Shown: positions 15,901-24,530 of the stretch, one piece after another | How the letters are laid out: every line of letters starts with the position of its first letter | Numbering within the stretch: position 1 is the stretch's first letter | Assembly: GCF_002803155.1 (NCBI RefSeq) | Contig: NZ_NNBP01000020.1 | Location: 1-64,000, forward strand | Reading direction: 5' to 3' | DNA length: 64,000 nt | From: Streptomyces sp. CB02959 | Lineage (GTDB): Bacteria; Actinomycetota; Actinomycetes; Streptomycetales; Streptomycetaceae | The notes under the pieces: generated by a model | Databases searched by the model: none | What the model saw: the letters and a program-made list of their open reading frames with translations, nothing else | Told to the model about the DNA's origin: nothing | Translations under genes and position numbers: made by a program

Positions 15901-17652
15901 TCAGTGCGGCGGGCGGGTGGTGTGCGACGGCGTCGGCGGCGGGGTGGGCTCCGTGGTCGGCGCCGGGCTCCCGGTGGGGCCGGTGGAAGTGGGCGTCGGG
16001 GACGGCGCCGGATGCGTCGGGGCGGGCCGGGTCGGGCGCGGCGACGGATGCGGGGGCGCCGGGCTCGGGCTGTGGGACGACGGGGCGCCGGGCCCCGGGG
16101 CGGGCGCGGCCGCACCGTGCCCCTTCAGGGCGACGACGGTGCCGCCGGGCTCGATGGCGATCTTGGACCGCCAGCGGCCCTCGGGTTCCCGGTCGTGGTC
16201 CACGTAGACCGTGATCCGCGCGGTCTGGCCTGGTTGCAGCTCGCCCGCGGTGTGGCTCATCTGGAGCCAGGGCGCGCCGGTCGACGCCCGCCAGCGCACC
16301 GGCGTGCCGCCGGAGGCGCGGATCGTGATGACGGTGGTGTCCTCGGCCGGCCGCGCGTCGACCGTCAGCCGGCCCGGCCCCTTCTGCTCCCGGCCGCCGG
16401 GCGGCGTCGGACCGTCCTGCGGGCCCTGCACCGCGACCGAGACGTCCGACGTTCCGTCACCGATCGGGGTGTCGGGGCGGGGGGACGTCGGCCGGGCGTT
16501 GCCCGCGTTCTCGTACGGGCGGCCGTCGAGCCGGTCACCGGTCAGCGCCCCCTCGGCCTCGTGGGCCGCCACCATCGGCAGGACGTCGGCCTCGCCGGTC
16601 TCCGGGGCGTTGCGGTACGCCGCCCACAGGGCGAGCACCGGGGCCACCAGCACGGTCGCCACGACGGTGGTGGTCAGCACCCGGTGGCGCCGCCGCCGGC
16701 GGCGCGCGGACCGGTCGGTGGGGGCGACCGGGAATCCGCTGCGGTCATAGCGTGGAGAACCGTTTGCTCCACCGCTCCGGCCGGCCGGCGCGGGAGTGGC
16801 CCCCGGCATCCCCGCAGCCCGCCCCGACCGGGACGTCCGGGCCGCCGCAAACGCCGCGCACACCGCCGCCCGGTCCGCGGTGACCAGCGGCAGCGTGCCC
16901 TGGTCGGCCGGTGCGGTGCCCGGCCACGGGCCGACGGCGGTGGCCCGCTCGGCGGTCCGCCGGCACTCGGCGCAGTCGTCGACGTGCCGGACCAGTTCCC
17001 GGCGGAGCGCCGCGCCCAGCAGCATCTGGCTGTCCCCGGCCAGCCGGGCGACGTCCGGACATCGCCCGAACTCGACCACCGCCAGGGCCGCCCGGGTCCG
17101 CTCCACCTCGCAGGACGCGACGGCCAGCAGCGTACGGGTGGCGGCCGGCTCGGCGCCGGTCACCGCGGCGATCTCCTCCGGCGCGAGCCGGTGGCGCACC
17201 GACAGCTCCAGCACCTCGCGCTGCTCGGGAGTGGTGCCGGCCGCCTCCGGCCAGGCCAGCGCGGCCAGTTCGCGCTGCCGGGCCGGGGTCCGCCCGGGGT
17301 CGGGCGGGGCGACGGCGTCCGGGGCGGCCTGCTCGGCGAGCCGGCGCAGGCACGCCCAGCGGACCAGGGCGTAGAGCCAGGGGCGGAAGAGGTCGGGGTC
17401 GCCGGGGCGGCGGCCGTGCTGGCGCTCGGCGAGCGCGAGGGTCTCGCCCAGGACCACGGCCGCCGCATCGTGCTCGCACAGCACGGACAGGGAGTAGGTG
17501 AACAACCCGTCCAGATGGGGCTCGTAGCGGTCCTGGTGGTCGGGGCGGGCGGGCCGCCCGTCGGTCTGCGGCCGGTGCCCACGCGGCGCGGCGGTGCGCG
17601 ACCGGAGTGCGCCGGTGGTGTGCCTAGGGTGCTCGGGCCTGCTGCTCATCAC
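15901..17652 (-). CDS. one-chain ECF sigma-like / zinc anti-sigma / TM / BACON-like protein
   Basis: 583-aa mosaic. Residues about 45-110 resemble sigma region 2 (FRPWLYALVRWACLRRLAEQ) and about 140-190 region 4 (TPEQREVLELSVRHRLAPEEIAAVTG). A zinc-anti-sigma-like segment follows, with HVDDCAEC (HX3CX2C type) near 230. An arginine-rich stop (RRRRRRHR) and one membrane helix (VVATVLVAPVLALWAAY) come next. Outside is a BACON-like domain (about 425-520: VRWRASTGAPWLQMSHTAGELQPGQTARITVYVD) and a Pro/Ser/Thr-rich tail. GTG 17652 fits a leaderless start; ATG 17649 is the alternative. Transcription-factor activity is inferred, not certain. Confidence 0.78.
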   Translation of the reverse strand: MMSSRPEHPRHTTGALRSRTAAPRGHRPQTDGRPARPDHQDRYEPHLDGLFTYSLSVLCEHDAAAVVLGETLALAERQHGRRPGDPDLFRPWLYALVRWACLRRLAEQAAPDAVAPPDPGRTPARQRELAALAWPEAAGTTPEQREVLELSVRHRLAPEEIAAVTGAEPAATRTLLAVASCEVERTRAALAVVEFGRCPDVARLAGDSQMLLGAALRRELVRHVDDCAECRRTAERATAVGPWPGTAPADQGTLPLVTADRAAVCAAFAAARTSRSGRAAGMPGATPAPAGRSGGANGSPRYDRSGFPVAPTDRSARRRRRRHRVLTTTVVATVLVAPVLALWAAYRNAPETGEADVLPMVAAHEAEGALTGDRLDGRPYENAGNARPTSPRPDTPIGDGTSDVSVAVQGPQDGPTPPGGREQKGPGRLTVDARPAEDTTVITIRASGGTPVRWRASTGAPWLQMSHTAGELQPGQTARITVYVDHDREPEGRWRSKIAIEPGGTVVALKGHGAAAPAPGPGAPSSHSPSPAPPHPSPRPTRPAPTHPAPSPTPTSTGPTGSPAPTTEPTPPPTPSHTTRPPH

Positions 17653-17659
17653 CCCGGCG

Positions 17660-17665
17660 ACGGTA
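17660..17665 (-). promoter_or_regulatory. -10 box of a leaderless promoter (sigma/BACON gene)
   Basis: TACCGT on the minus strand, 7 bases before GTG 17652. Confidence 0.45.
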
Positions 17666-17868
17666 GGCGGATGATGCAGCCGCTCCTGTGCAGCAGGGTC
17701 ACTTTTAACCCTTACGGGTGACCATCTCCCTCAAAAGGGGACACAAATCCGCTAGATGCCCGGCGTTTGCGCGCGGCGTACGCCACCCGGTCGGCGCAAC
17801 TGCCGCCGCGGAGGTCCCGCCGCCCCGTCGGGCCCCCCGCGGGAGGCCCGGCTGTCACACCCCGCCGC

Positions 17869-17874
17869 TACGGT
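17869..17874 (+). promoter_or_regulatory. -10 box of a leaderless radA promoter
   Basis: TACGGT, six bases (GGCGTC), then ATG 17881; no Shine-Dalgarno sequence. Confidence 0.5.
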
Positions 17875-17880
17875 GGCGTC

Positions 17881-19293
17881 ATGGCAACTCGTAAAACGTC
17901 GGCCAAGGAGCGCCCCTCGTACCGCTGCACGGAGTGCGGCTGGACCACGGCCAAGTGGCTCGGCCGCTGCCCGGAGTGCCAGGCGTGGGGCACGGTCGAG
18001 GAGTTCGGCGGCACCCCCGCGGTGCGCACCACCGCGCCCGGCCGGGTCACCACCGCCGCGCTGCCCATCGGCCAGGTCGACGGCAGGCAGGCCACCGCCC
18101 GCACCACCGGCGTGCCGGAGCTGGACCGCGTCCTGGGCGGCGGGCTGGTCCCCGGCGCGGTGGTGCTGCTGGCCGGCGAGCCCGGCGTCGGCAAGTCCAC
18201 CCTCCTCCTGGACGTCGCCGCCAAGGCCGCCTCCGCCGAGCACCGCACCCTCTACGTGACCGGTGAGGAGTCCGCCAGCCAGGTCCGGCTGCGCGCCGAC
18301 CGCATCGGCGCCCTCGACGAGGACCTCTATCTGGCCGCCGAGACCGACCTGTCCGCCGTCCTCGGCCATCTGGACAGCGTCAAGCCCTCGCTGCTGGTCC
18401 TGGACTCCGTGCAGACCGTCGCCTCCCCCGAGATCGACGGCGCCCCCGGCGGCATGGCCCAGGTCCGCGAGGTCGCCGGCGCGCTGATCCGGGCCTCGAA
18501 GGAGCGCGGCATGTCCACGCTCCTGGTCGGCCACGTCACCAAGGACGGCGCCATCGCCGGCCCCCGCCTGCTGGAGCACCTGGTCGACGTGGTCCTCCAG
18601 TTCGAGGGCGACCGGCACGCCCGGCTCCGCCTGGTCCGCGGCGTGAAGAACCGCTACGGCACCACCGACGAGGTCGGCTGCTTCGAGCTGCACGACGAGG
18701 GCATCACCGGCCTCGCCGACCCCTCCGGCCTGTTCCTGACCCGCCGCGCCGAGCCGGTGCCCGGGACGTGCCTGACGGTCACCCTGGAGGGCCGCCGCCC
18801 CCTGGTCGCCGAGGTCCAGGCGCTGACCGTCGACTCCCAGATCCCCTCCCCCCGGCGCACCACCTCCGGCCTGGAGACCTCCCGGGTCTCGATGATGCTC
18901 GCCGTCCTGGAGCAGCGCGGCCGGATCAGCGCCCTCGGCAAGCGCGACATCTACAGCGCCACGGTCGGCGGCGTGAAGCTCACCGAGCCGGCCGCCGACC
19001 TCGCGGTCGCCCTCGCCCTGGCCAGCGCCGCCAGCGACACCCCGCTGCCCAAGAACCTCGTCGCCATCGGCGAGGTCGGGCTGGCCGGCGAGGTCCGGCG
19101 GGTCACCGGCGTCCAGCGCCGCCTGTCGGAGGCCGCCCGGCTCGGCTTCACGCACGCCCTGGTCCCCGCCGACCCCGGCAAGATCCCCGACGGGATGCGG
19201 GTCCTGGAGGTCGCCGACGTCGGCGAGGCCCTCTCCGTGCTGCCCAAGCGGGTCCGCCGGGAGGCCCCGCGGGAGGAGGAGGCGCGCCGGTAG
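17881..19293 (+). CDS. radA: DNA repair protein RadA
   Basis: 470-aa RecA-like branch-migration ATPase acting in recombinational repair. It has an N-terminal four-Cys zinc finger (Cys16, 19, 30, 33), Walker A GEPGVGKS (99-106), Walker B (SLLVLDSVQT), the RadA-specific KNRYG motif (KNRFG in most bacteria), and a C-terminal Lon-like domain (AVALALASAASDTPLP to the end). ATG 17881 directly follows a -10 box, implying a leaderless mRNA. It is followed by disA, whose product binds branched DNA and is functionally linked to RadA in Bacillus; the pairing is conserved across many Gram-positives. Confidence 0.96.
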   Translation: MATRKTSAKERPSYRCTECGWTTAKWLGRCPECQAWGTVEEFGGTPAVRTTAPGRVTTAALPIGQVDGRQATARTTGVPELDRVLGGGLVPGAVVLLAGEPGVGKSTLLLDVAAKAASAEHRTLYVTGEESASQVRLRADRIGALDEDLYLAAETDLSAVLGHLDSVKPSLLVLDSVQTVASPEIDGAPGGMAQVREVAGALIRASKERGMSTLLVGHVTKDGAIAGPRLLEHLVDVVLQFEGDRHARLRLVRGVKNRYGTTDEVGCFELHDEGITGLADPSGLFLTRRAEPVPGTCLTVTLEGRRPLVAEVQALTVDSQIPSPRRTTSGLETSRVSMMLAVLEQRGRISALGKRDIYSATVGGVKLTEPAADLAVALALASAASDTPLPKNLVAIGEVGLAGEVRRVTGVQRRLSEAARLGFTHALVPADPGKIPDGMRVLEVADVGEALSVLPKRVRREAPREEEARR

Positions 19294-19425
19294 ACTTTGC
19301 CCCGGTCTCGCCCGTCACCGCCGTCCCACCGCCAGGCTGCGTAGCTCCCGGATACCCTCCTCTGATACGCACCGCGGCACCGGCCGGGCGGCCCGGACCG
19401 ACAGACCATGCGACGGAGGAGTGCA

Positions 19426-20550
19426 GTGGCAGCGAACGACCGGGCGTCGTCTCCCGGCAGGTCCGGAGGAAGCTCCGGCACCGACAGCCTGATGCGCGCC
19501 ACGCTGAGCGCCGTCGCGCCCGGTACGGCCCTGCGCGACGGTCTGGAGCGCATCCTCCGGGGCAACACGGGCGGCCTGATCGTCCTCGGCTTCGACAAGA
19601 CCGTCGAGTCGATGTGCACCGGCGGCTTCGTGCTGGACGTCGAGTTCACCGCCACCCGCCTGCGCGAGCTGTGCAAGCTCGACGGCGCGCTGGTCCTCGA
19701 CAAGGACATCACCAAGATCCTGCGGGCCGGTGTCCAGCTGGTGCCGGACGCCTCCATTCCCACCGAGGAGACCGGCACCCGCCACCGCACGGCCCAGCGG
19801 GTCTCCATCCAGACCAACTTCCCGGTGGTCTCGGTCAGCCAGTCCATGCGCCTGATCGCGCTCTACGTGGACGGCGAGCGGCGCGTGCTGGAGGAGTCCG
19901 CGGCGATCCTCTCCCGCGCCAACCAGGCGCTGGCCACCCTGGAGCGCTACAAGCTCCGCCTCGACGAGGTCGCCGGCACCCTCTCCGCCCTGGAGATCGA
20001 GGACCTGGTCACGGTCCGCGACGTGTCCGCGGTCGCCCAGCGCCTGGAGATGGTCCGCCGGATCGCCACCGAGATCGCCGAGTACGTCGTCGAACTGGGC
20101 ACCGACGGCCGCCTGCTGGCCCTCCAGCTCGAAGAGCTGATCGCCGGCGTGGAGCCGGAGCGCGAGCTGGTCGCCCGGGACTACGTCCCCGAGCCCACCG
20201 CCAAGCGCTCCCGCACGGTCGCCGAGGCGCTGGCCGAGCTGGACGCCCTCAGCCACACCGAGCTGCTCGAACTCCCCATAGTGGCCCGCGCGTTGGGCTA
20301 CAGCGGCGCCCCCGAGACGCTGGACTCCGCGGTCTCGCCGCGCGGCTTCCGCCTGCTGGCCAAGGTGCCCCGCCTCCCCGGCGCGGTCATCGACCGCCTG
20401 GTCGACCACTTCGGCGGCCTCCAGAAGCTCCTCGCGGCCAGCGTCGACGACCTCCAGGCCGTCGAGGGCGTCGGCGAGACCCGCGCCCGCTCGGTCCGCG
20501 AGGGCCTCTCCCGCCTGGCGGAGTCGTCGATCTTGGAACGGTACGTCTAG
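19426..20550 (+). CDS. disA: DNA-scanning diadenylate cyclase DisA
   Basis: 374-aa octameric enzyme that makes the second messenger c-di-AMP from two ATP. The DAC domain (about 20-150) holds the catalytic DGALVLD and GTRHRTAQR motifs. A helical spine is followed by a C-terminal HhH DNA-binding domain (LLAASVDDLQAVEGVGETRARSVREGL). GTG 19426 is chosen because GGAGGA lies 5 bases upstream; an in-frame ATG 18 bases earlier overlaps that site. It starts 132 bases after radA, probably with its own promoter. In Streptomyces c-di-AMP controls ion balance and, through ydaO riboswitches, cell-wall hydrolases. Confidence 0.97.
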   Translation: MAANDRASSPGRSGGSSGTDSLMRATLSAVAPGTALRDGLERILRGNTGGLIVLGFDKTVESMCTGGFVLDVEFTATRLRELCKLDGALVLDKDITKILRAGVQLVPDASIPTEETGTRHRTAQRVSIQTNFPVVSVSQSMRLIALYVDGERRVLEESAAILSRANQALATLERYKLRLDEVAGTLSALEIEDLVTVRDVSAVAQRLEMVRRIATEIAEYVVELGTDGRLLALQLEELIAGVEPERELVARDYVPEPTAKRSRTVAEALAELDALSHTELLELPIVARALGYSGAPETLDSAVSPRGFRLLAKVPRLPGAVIDRLVDHFGGLQKLLAASVDDLQAVEGVGETRARSVREGLSRLAESSILERYV

Positions 20551-20839
20551 CGGGGATCGGGACTGCGGGGCGGAGGCCGCCGAGGCGTGCGTCCGAAGGC
20601 CGGGCGCGCGTCCGAAGGCGGGGCGCGCGTCCGGGGTGATGCCCCCCGGGGCCGGTTCGTCCCAGCGGCGGGAATACCGCCGGCCACCGGCCCGTTGAGG
20701 CCCCGCAGGGGGCGCTCCCATCCCCTACGGGATGTGTTCGCACCCCCCTTAGGGCCCCACGCCCCCACCCGCGGCCGACCCGCACCGCCACTCCCGCCGC
20801 ACCCCCGCCACCAGCCCCGCCCGCACCACCAGCCTCGCC
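20551..20839. other. intergenic region with 19-bp repeats and a small inverted repeat
   Basis: No gene is seen. GCGTCCGAAGGCCGGGC-type units with a 19-bp period start at 20589, 20608 and 20627. A 6-bp hairpin, CATCCC-CTAC-GGGATG (20719-20734), shares its core with the trpS terminator. The remainder is C-rich low-complexity sequence. Confidence 0.6.
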
Positions 20840-20862
20840 GCCTGGCGGCCGGGCCGCCAGGC
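20840..20862 (-). terminator. terminator after the epimerase gene
   Basis: 10-bp stem GCCTGGCGGC (20840-20849) with GCCGCCAGGC (20853-20862), triloop, 3 bases beyond the minus-strand stop codon. Confidence 0.6.
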
Positions 20863-20865
20863 CAC

Positions 20866-21858
20866 CTACCGCCGCAGCGCCGCCGCCTCCTTCTCCGCCG
20901 GCAGCCCCAGCACCGGCCGGTCCGGGCGCTGCGGGGCCGCCCCGCCGATGCGGCCGAGCCACGCCCAGGTGTCCGCCACCGTCTCGCCGACCGGCCGGCA
21001 GCGCAGCCCGGCCGCCACCGCCTTGGCGACGTCGGCGCCGTGCATCACGTCGTGGACCTCGCCCGGCGGCAGCCAGATCGGCAGCTCCATCCACGGTTCG
21101 ATGTCCGCCGCGAGCACGTCCTCCGGCGCCGTCCACCGCAGCTCCGCCGACGAACCGGTGACGCGCGTACAGCTCTCCAGCAGCTCGCCCATCGTGGTGT
21201 GCCCCGACTCGCTCACCAGGTTGTACGCGCCGGACCGCCCGTCCCGCAGGGCGTCCAGGGTCCACTCCGCGAGGTCGCGGGCGTCGATGTACTGCAACGG
21301 CAGGTCGCGCGGCCCCGGCGCGAGTACCGGTCCGCCGCGGGCGATCCGGGTCAGCCACCACGGCAGCCGCCCGATGTTCTCGTGCGGGCCGAGGATCAGC
21401 CCGGGGCGGATCAGCAGCGTCCGGTCGTCCCCGAACGCGTCGAGCGCGGCGAGCTCGCCGCCCCGTTTGGCCCGCGCGTAGTCGTCGGCGTCGGTGGCGG
21501 CCGGGTCGGCGCCCGTCACCAGCGGCGCCGTCTCGCTGATCCGCTGGGTGGGCGGGTAGGCGTACACCGAAACGGTGGAGACGTACGCGTACGTCCGCAC
21601 CCGGTCGGCCAGCAGCCGGGCCGCGTCCCCGACCGCGACCGGCGCGGCGCTCCAGGTGTCCACGACGGCGTCCCACGTGCCGTCCTCCAGGGCGGCCGAT
21701 CCGCCCGCCGCCAGCCGGTCGCCGTGCAGCACGGTGACCCCCTCGGGTGCCTCGTGCCGTCCCCGGTGGAAGACCGTGACGTCCCAGTCCCGGGCCAGCG
21801 CCGCCTCGGCCACCGCCCGTCCCACGAACTCCGTACCGCCCAGAATCAGAAGCTTCAT
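20866..21858 (-). CDS. NAD-dependent epimerase/dehydratase (extended SDR-like)
   Basis: 330-aa Rossmann protein. The N-terminal nucleotide-binding motif is LLILGGTEFVGRA (residues 3-15), then STVSVYAYPP (SDR Ser region) and DDYARAKRGGE (YxxxK-type active site), and ILGPHENIGRLPWWL in the substrate part. It resembles actinobacterial reductases annotated as NAD-dependent epimerases and plant CSP41-like proteins. The start is ATG 21858; no ribosome site is present, and CACAGT (21866-21871) 7 bases upstream may serve a leaderless transcript. Substrate unknown. It stands alone between disA and a secreted protein gene. Confidence 0.82.
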   Translation of the reverse strand: MKLLILGGTEFVGRAVAEAALARDWDVTVFHRGRHEAPEGVTVLHGDRLAAGGSAALEDGTWDAVVDTWSAAPVAVGDAARLLADRVRTYAYVSTVSVYAYPPTQRISETAPLVTGADPAATDADDYARAKRGGELAALDAFGDDRTLLIRPGLILGPHENIGRLPWWLTRIARGGPVLAPGPRDLPLQYIDARDLAEWTLDALRDGRSGAYNLVSESGHTTMGELLESCTRVTGSSAELRWTAPEDVLAADIEPWMELPIWLPPGEVHDVMHGADVAKAVAAGLRCRPVGETVADTWAWLGRIGGAAPQRPDRPVLGLPAEKEAAALRR

Positions 21859-22054
21859 GGCGGGGACTGTGCCCGAGCGGCCCGGCCGCCACCACCGGTG
21901 CATGCTCTGAGCAGATCCCCTACGGGCGGAACTTCCGGAGGCGGATCTTCCGGACGCGCCTCCCGCGGGGCCCACAGGGCACCGTCACCACCGACGCACC
22001 ATCACCACCAGCGATCCACTGCCCGGCCGACCACAGCCCCCGGCCGCCCCGGCC

Positions 22055-22882
22055 TCAGTCCTTGGCCAGCACGAACGACGTGTGGACCGCCGCCAGCCCC
22101 GGCACCTTCGCCTCGATCAGATACGTGCCGGCCGGCACCGCCGCAGCGCTCGGCGTGGCGCACTGGGGGCCGCTGGCCCGCCGGTCCCACTCGACGGTGC
22201 GGGTCACCGCGCCCTTGGCGGGGACCTGGAGCAGCGCCGGGCCGGCGCCGGTCGCGCAGTCGTCGGAGGCCCACACCCGGTCGTCGCCTGCGGTGTCGGT
22301 GATGGAGAGCACCGTCGCCTTGCGCCCGAGGTCCACCTTGCACGCCGTGCCACCGGAGTTCTGCACGGTCAGCTCGAACTTCGGCTTGTCATCGGGCGCG
22401 TAGGAGTTCTTGCCGCTCTTGAGCGCCAACTTCACGGTGCCGGGACCGCAGTTGGGGAGCGACGGGCCCGCCGCGACGGTGTCGCCGCCCGCGGCCTGGC
22501 CGATCGGCGTCCCGCCGGAGCCGGCACCGCCCGCCCCGGAACCGCCGCCGGAACCCCCGCTGCCGCCGCCCGAGCCGGTGCCGCCCGCGGCCCCGGACCC
22601 CGAACCGCCGCCCGACGCCCCGCCGGCATCCGACTCGTCGCGGCCACCGGGCTTTTGGCTGATCACCGGGCCACTGGGCGTGGGCCCGGGCGTGATGGAG
22701 GCCGCGGGTCCGGATCCCTGCGCGCCCTTGCCCTCGTTGGCCGTCTTCTCGTCGCTTCCGCCCATCGTGAGCGCCCACACCACCAGGGCGGCGAGGAGGA
22801 CGAAGACGGCCAGCGCAATGGCCCTCCGCCGCCAGTAGATGGAGGAGGGAAGCGGCCCGATCGGATTGCGCAGTGATCCCAC
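22055..22882 (-). CDS. membrane-anchored protein with Gly/Ser linker and Ig-like (BsuPI-type) domain
   Basis: 275-aa protein of unknown function. A short cytosolic N-terminus (GSLRNPIGPLPSSIYWRRR) precedes one membrane helix (AIALAVFVLLAALVVWALTM, about 22-41). A long Gly/Ser-rich linker (about 75-130) leads to a C-terminal beta-sandwich domain (about 145-275) with four cysteines, LPNCGPG, TACKVD, DDCATG and PQCATP, which could form two disulphides. The domain resembles bacterial Ig-like or proteinase-inhibitor BsuPI folds. GTG 22882 follows TAGAGT by 6 bases, so a leaderless transcript is likely. It diverges from the PAP2 gene. Confidence 0.72.
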   Translation of the reverse strand: MGSLRNPIGPLPSSIYWRRRAIALAVFVLLAALVVWALTMGGSDEKTANEGKGAQGSGPAASITPGPTPSGPVISQKPGGRDESDAGGASGGGSGSGAAGGTGSGGGSGGSGGGSGAGGAGSGGTPIGQAAGGDTVAAGPSLPNCGPGTVKLALKSGKNSYAPDDKPKFELTVQNSGGTACKVDLGRKATVLSITDTAGDDRVWASDDCATGAGPALLQVPAKGAVTRTVEWDRRASGPQCATPSAAAVPAGTYLIEAKVPGLAAVHTSFVLAKD

Positions 22883-22888
22883 GCGAAA

Positions 22889-22894
22889 ACTCTA
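22889..22894 (-). promoter_or_regulatory. -10 box of a leaderless promoter (Ig-like protein)
   Basis: TAGAGT on the minus strand, 6 bases before GTG 22882. Confidence 0.55.
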
Positions 22895-23078
22895 CGAGAG
22901 ATCCGGACCGGCACCGGCCAGTACCCGCCGCATCGGGCCGCAACTTTTCCCATCATCAGCCCGGTGACGGTCCGCAGTCGCCCACACCAGTACTTTCCGA
23001 CCTTCCTGACCCTTCGTCAGAAGCGGAGAACGGCAGCCGATTCCGCACCGCCCTCAAAATTCCGTACCGTCATCGGCC

Positions 23079-23663
23079 ATGAACAGCACCGCTCTCTATC
23101 TCGACGTGACCGGCCTCGCCCACCGGTCCCCGGACTGGCTCCGCTCACTGGCCGACATCGGCACCTCCGGCGGGCTGCTGCTCCTGATGGCCGTCGCCGT
23201 GCTGGGGTGGTGGCGGGCCCGCGGCATCGACGCGCACCGGGTGGCCCGGGCGCTGCTGGTGCCGGTGGCCACCCTGCTCGCCTACGTACTGAGCGAGGTC
23301 GTCAAGAGCCTGGTGACGGAGGAACGGCCGTGCCGCGCGGTGGCCGGCGCGCCCGCCCCGATCGTGCCTTGCCCGCCGCACGGCGACTGGTCCTTCCCCA
23401 GCAACCACTCGACGCTCGCCGCGGCGCTGGCCGTCGGCATCGTCCTGGCCTGGCGGGCCGCCCTCTGGCTGGCGCTGCCGGTCGCCCTGCTCACCGGCTT
23501 CTCCCGGATCTTCGTCGGCGTCCACTACCCGCACGACGTCCTGGTCGGCCTCGGCCTGGGCACCCTGGTCGCGGCCCTGAGCGCGGCGCTCCTCACCGGT
23601 CCGGTGACCCGCCTGGTCCTCCGGCTACGGGACGGCCGCTGGCGCGTCCTGGTGGCGGTGTAA
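23079..23663 (+). CDS. PAP2-family membrane phosphatase
   Basis: 194-aa polytopic protein with about five membrane segments and the complete PAP2 signature: KSLVTEERP (motif 1), PSNHS (motif 2) and SRIFVGVHYPHD (motif 3), whose His residues form the catalytic phospho-His centre. Likely substrates are membrane lipid phosphates such as undecaprenyl diphosphate or phosphatidate; sequence does not decide. ATG 23079 lies 8 bases after TACCGT (23065-23070), compatible with leaderless transcription. Its 3' end runs into a 27-bp tandem repeat that includes the stop codon. Confidence 0.88.
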   Translation: MNSTALYLDVTGLAHRSPDWLRSLADIGTSGGLLLLMAVAVLGWWRARGIDAHRVARALLVPVATLLAYVLSEVVKSLVTEERPCRAVAGAPAPIVPCPPHGDWSFPSNHSTLAAALAVGIVLAWRAALWLALPVALLTGFSRIFVGVHYPHDVLVGLGLGTLVAALSAALLTGPVTRLVLRLRDGRWRVLVAV

Positions 23664-23741
23664 CCGGCACCCGTCCTGGTGGCGACGTAACCGGCACCCG
23701 TCCCGGAGGCGGTGAAACCGGCGCCCGTCCCGGAGGAAGCG
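23643..23741 (+). repeat. 27-bp tandem repeat, about 3.7 copies
   Basis: Units begin TAACCGGCACCCGTCC and start at 23661, 23688 and 23715, with a partial copy before (23643-23660). The first copy overlaps the end of the PAP2 gene, and its TAA is that gene's stop; the last ends just where the opposite-strand FMN-binding gene stops. Confidence 0.9.
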
Positions 23742-24350
23742 CTACGCCCGCCACTCCTCCTTGTGGCCGAAACCCCGCGCGTTGTCGATCAGCCGCAGCC
23801 AGTCGGGGCGCAGTTCCCACAGCGCGGTCCGCTCCAGGGCCGCGCGCAGCCGGTCGTCGGTCGCCACGAAGGGGAAGCGCGCGGTGTAGGCGCGCCATCC
23901 GGCGTCCCGCTCGGCCCCGCTCAACGGGCGGCAGCCGCCGCGCCCCTGGATCCCGGTCAGCCCGCTCCATTCCTGGCCGTCCCGCTGCACCGTGAACGCC
24001 ACCCGCGCACCGGGCTCGCCCAGGGTCCGGCCGTGCCGGGTGCGCGCCGCGGTGACGAAGTACAGCACCGGCGCCCCGTCGGCGGCCGCCCCGGCCGCGT
24101 AGAGCACCGCGCACGCCTGCGGCCCGTCCTCGTCCGCGTACGCCAGCGTCACCGTGGTGTGCCCGGCCAGCGCCCGCCGGATACCGGCCGGGCAGGCCGC
24201 TCCACCGACCGCCTCCCCGACCGTTTCTCCGACCGCTCCACCCTTCACTTCCCCAGTCACTTCCCCGGCCGTTTCGCTGCCCGCTTCCCCGGCCGCCTCC
24301 GCCCGGCCCTCGACACCCTCTGTACCGCTCGTACCGCTCTTCTCCTCCAT
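23742..24350 (-). CDS. pyridoxamine 5'-phosphate oxidase-like FMN-binding protein
   Basis: 202-aa protein. The C-terminal about 140 residues form a split-barrel PNPOx-like domain: TTVTLAYADEDGPQACAVLYA, VLYFVTAARTRHGRTL, ARVAFTVQRDGQEW and TGIQGRGGCRPL. The first about 55 residues are acidic and low in complexity (Glu/Gly/Val repeats) and look disordered. ATG 24350 has GAGGA about 8 bases upstream. Such domains bind FMN, F420 or haem; the cofactor is not decidable. It diverges from mutY, and its 3' end abuts the 27-bp tandem repeat. Confidence 0.78.
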   Translation of the reverse strand: MEEKSGTSGTEGVEGRAEAAGEAGSETAGEVTGEVKGGAVGETVGEAVGGAACPAGIRRALAGHTTVTLAYADEDGPQACAVLYAAGAAADGAPVLYFVTAARTRHGRTLGEPGARVAFTVQRDGQEWSGLTGIQGRGGCRPLSGAERDAGWRAYTARFPFVATDDRLRAALERTALWELRPDWLRLIDNARGFGHKEEWRA

Positions 24351-24530
24351 ATCTGCATCCTCGTACGCCCCCGCCGCCCCTCGCGCACCGGCCCGCGGCC
24401 CGGTGGCCGGTGCGCCCCCGGTGGCCCGCGCCCAGCGCCGGCCGCCCTTCCTGCGAGTGGGTGGGCGCACGGCGGGGCGGGGCCGGTGCGTTTCTCGGGG
24501 GCGGGCGGGCGTGCCAGGATCGGCAGTGCC

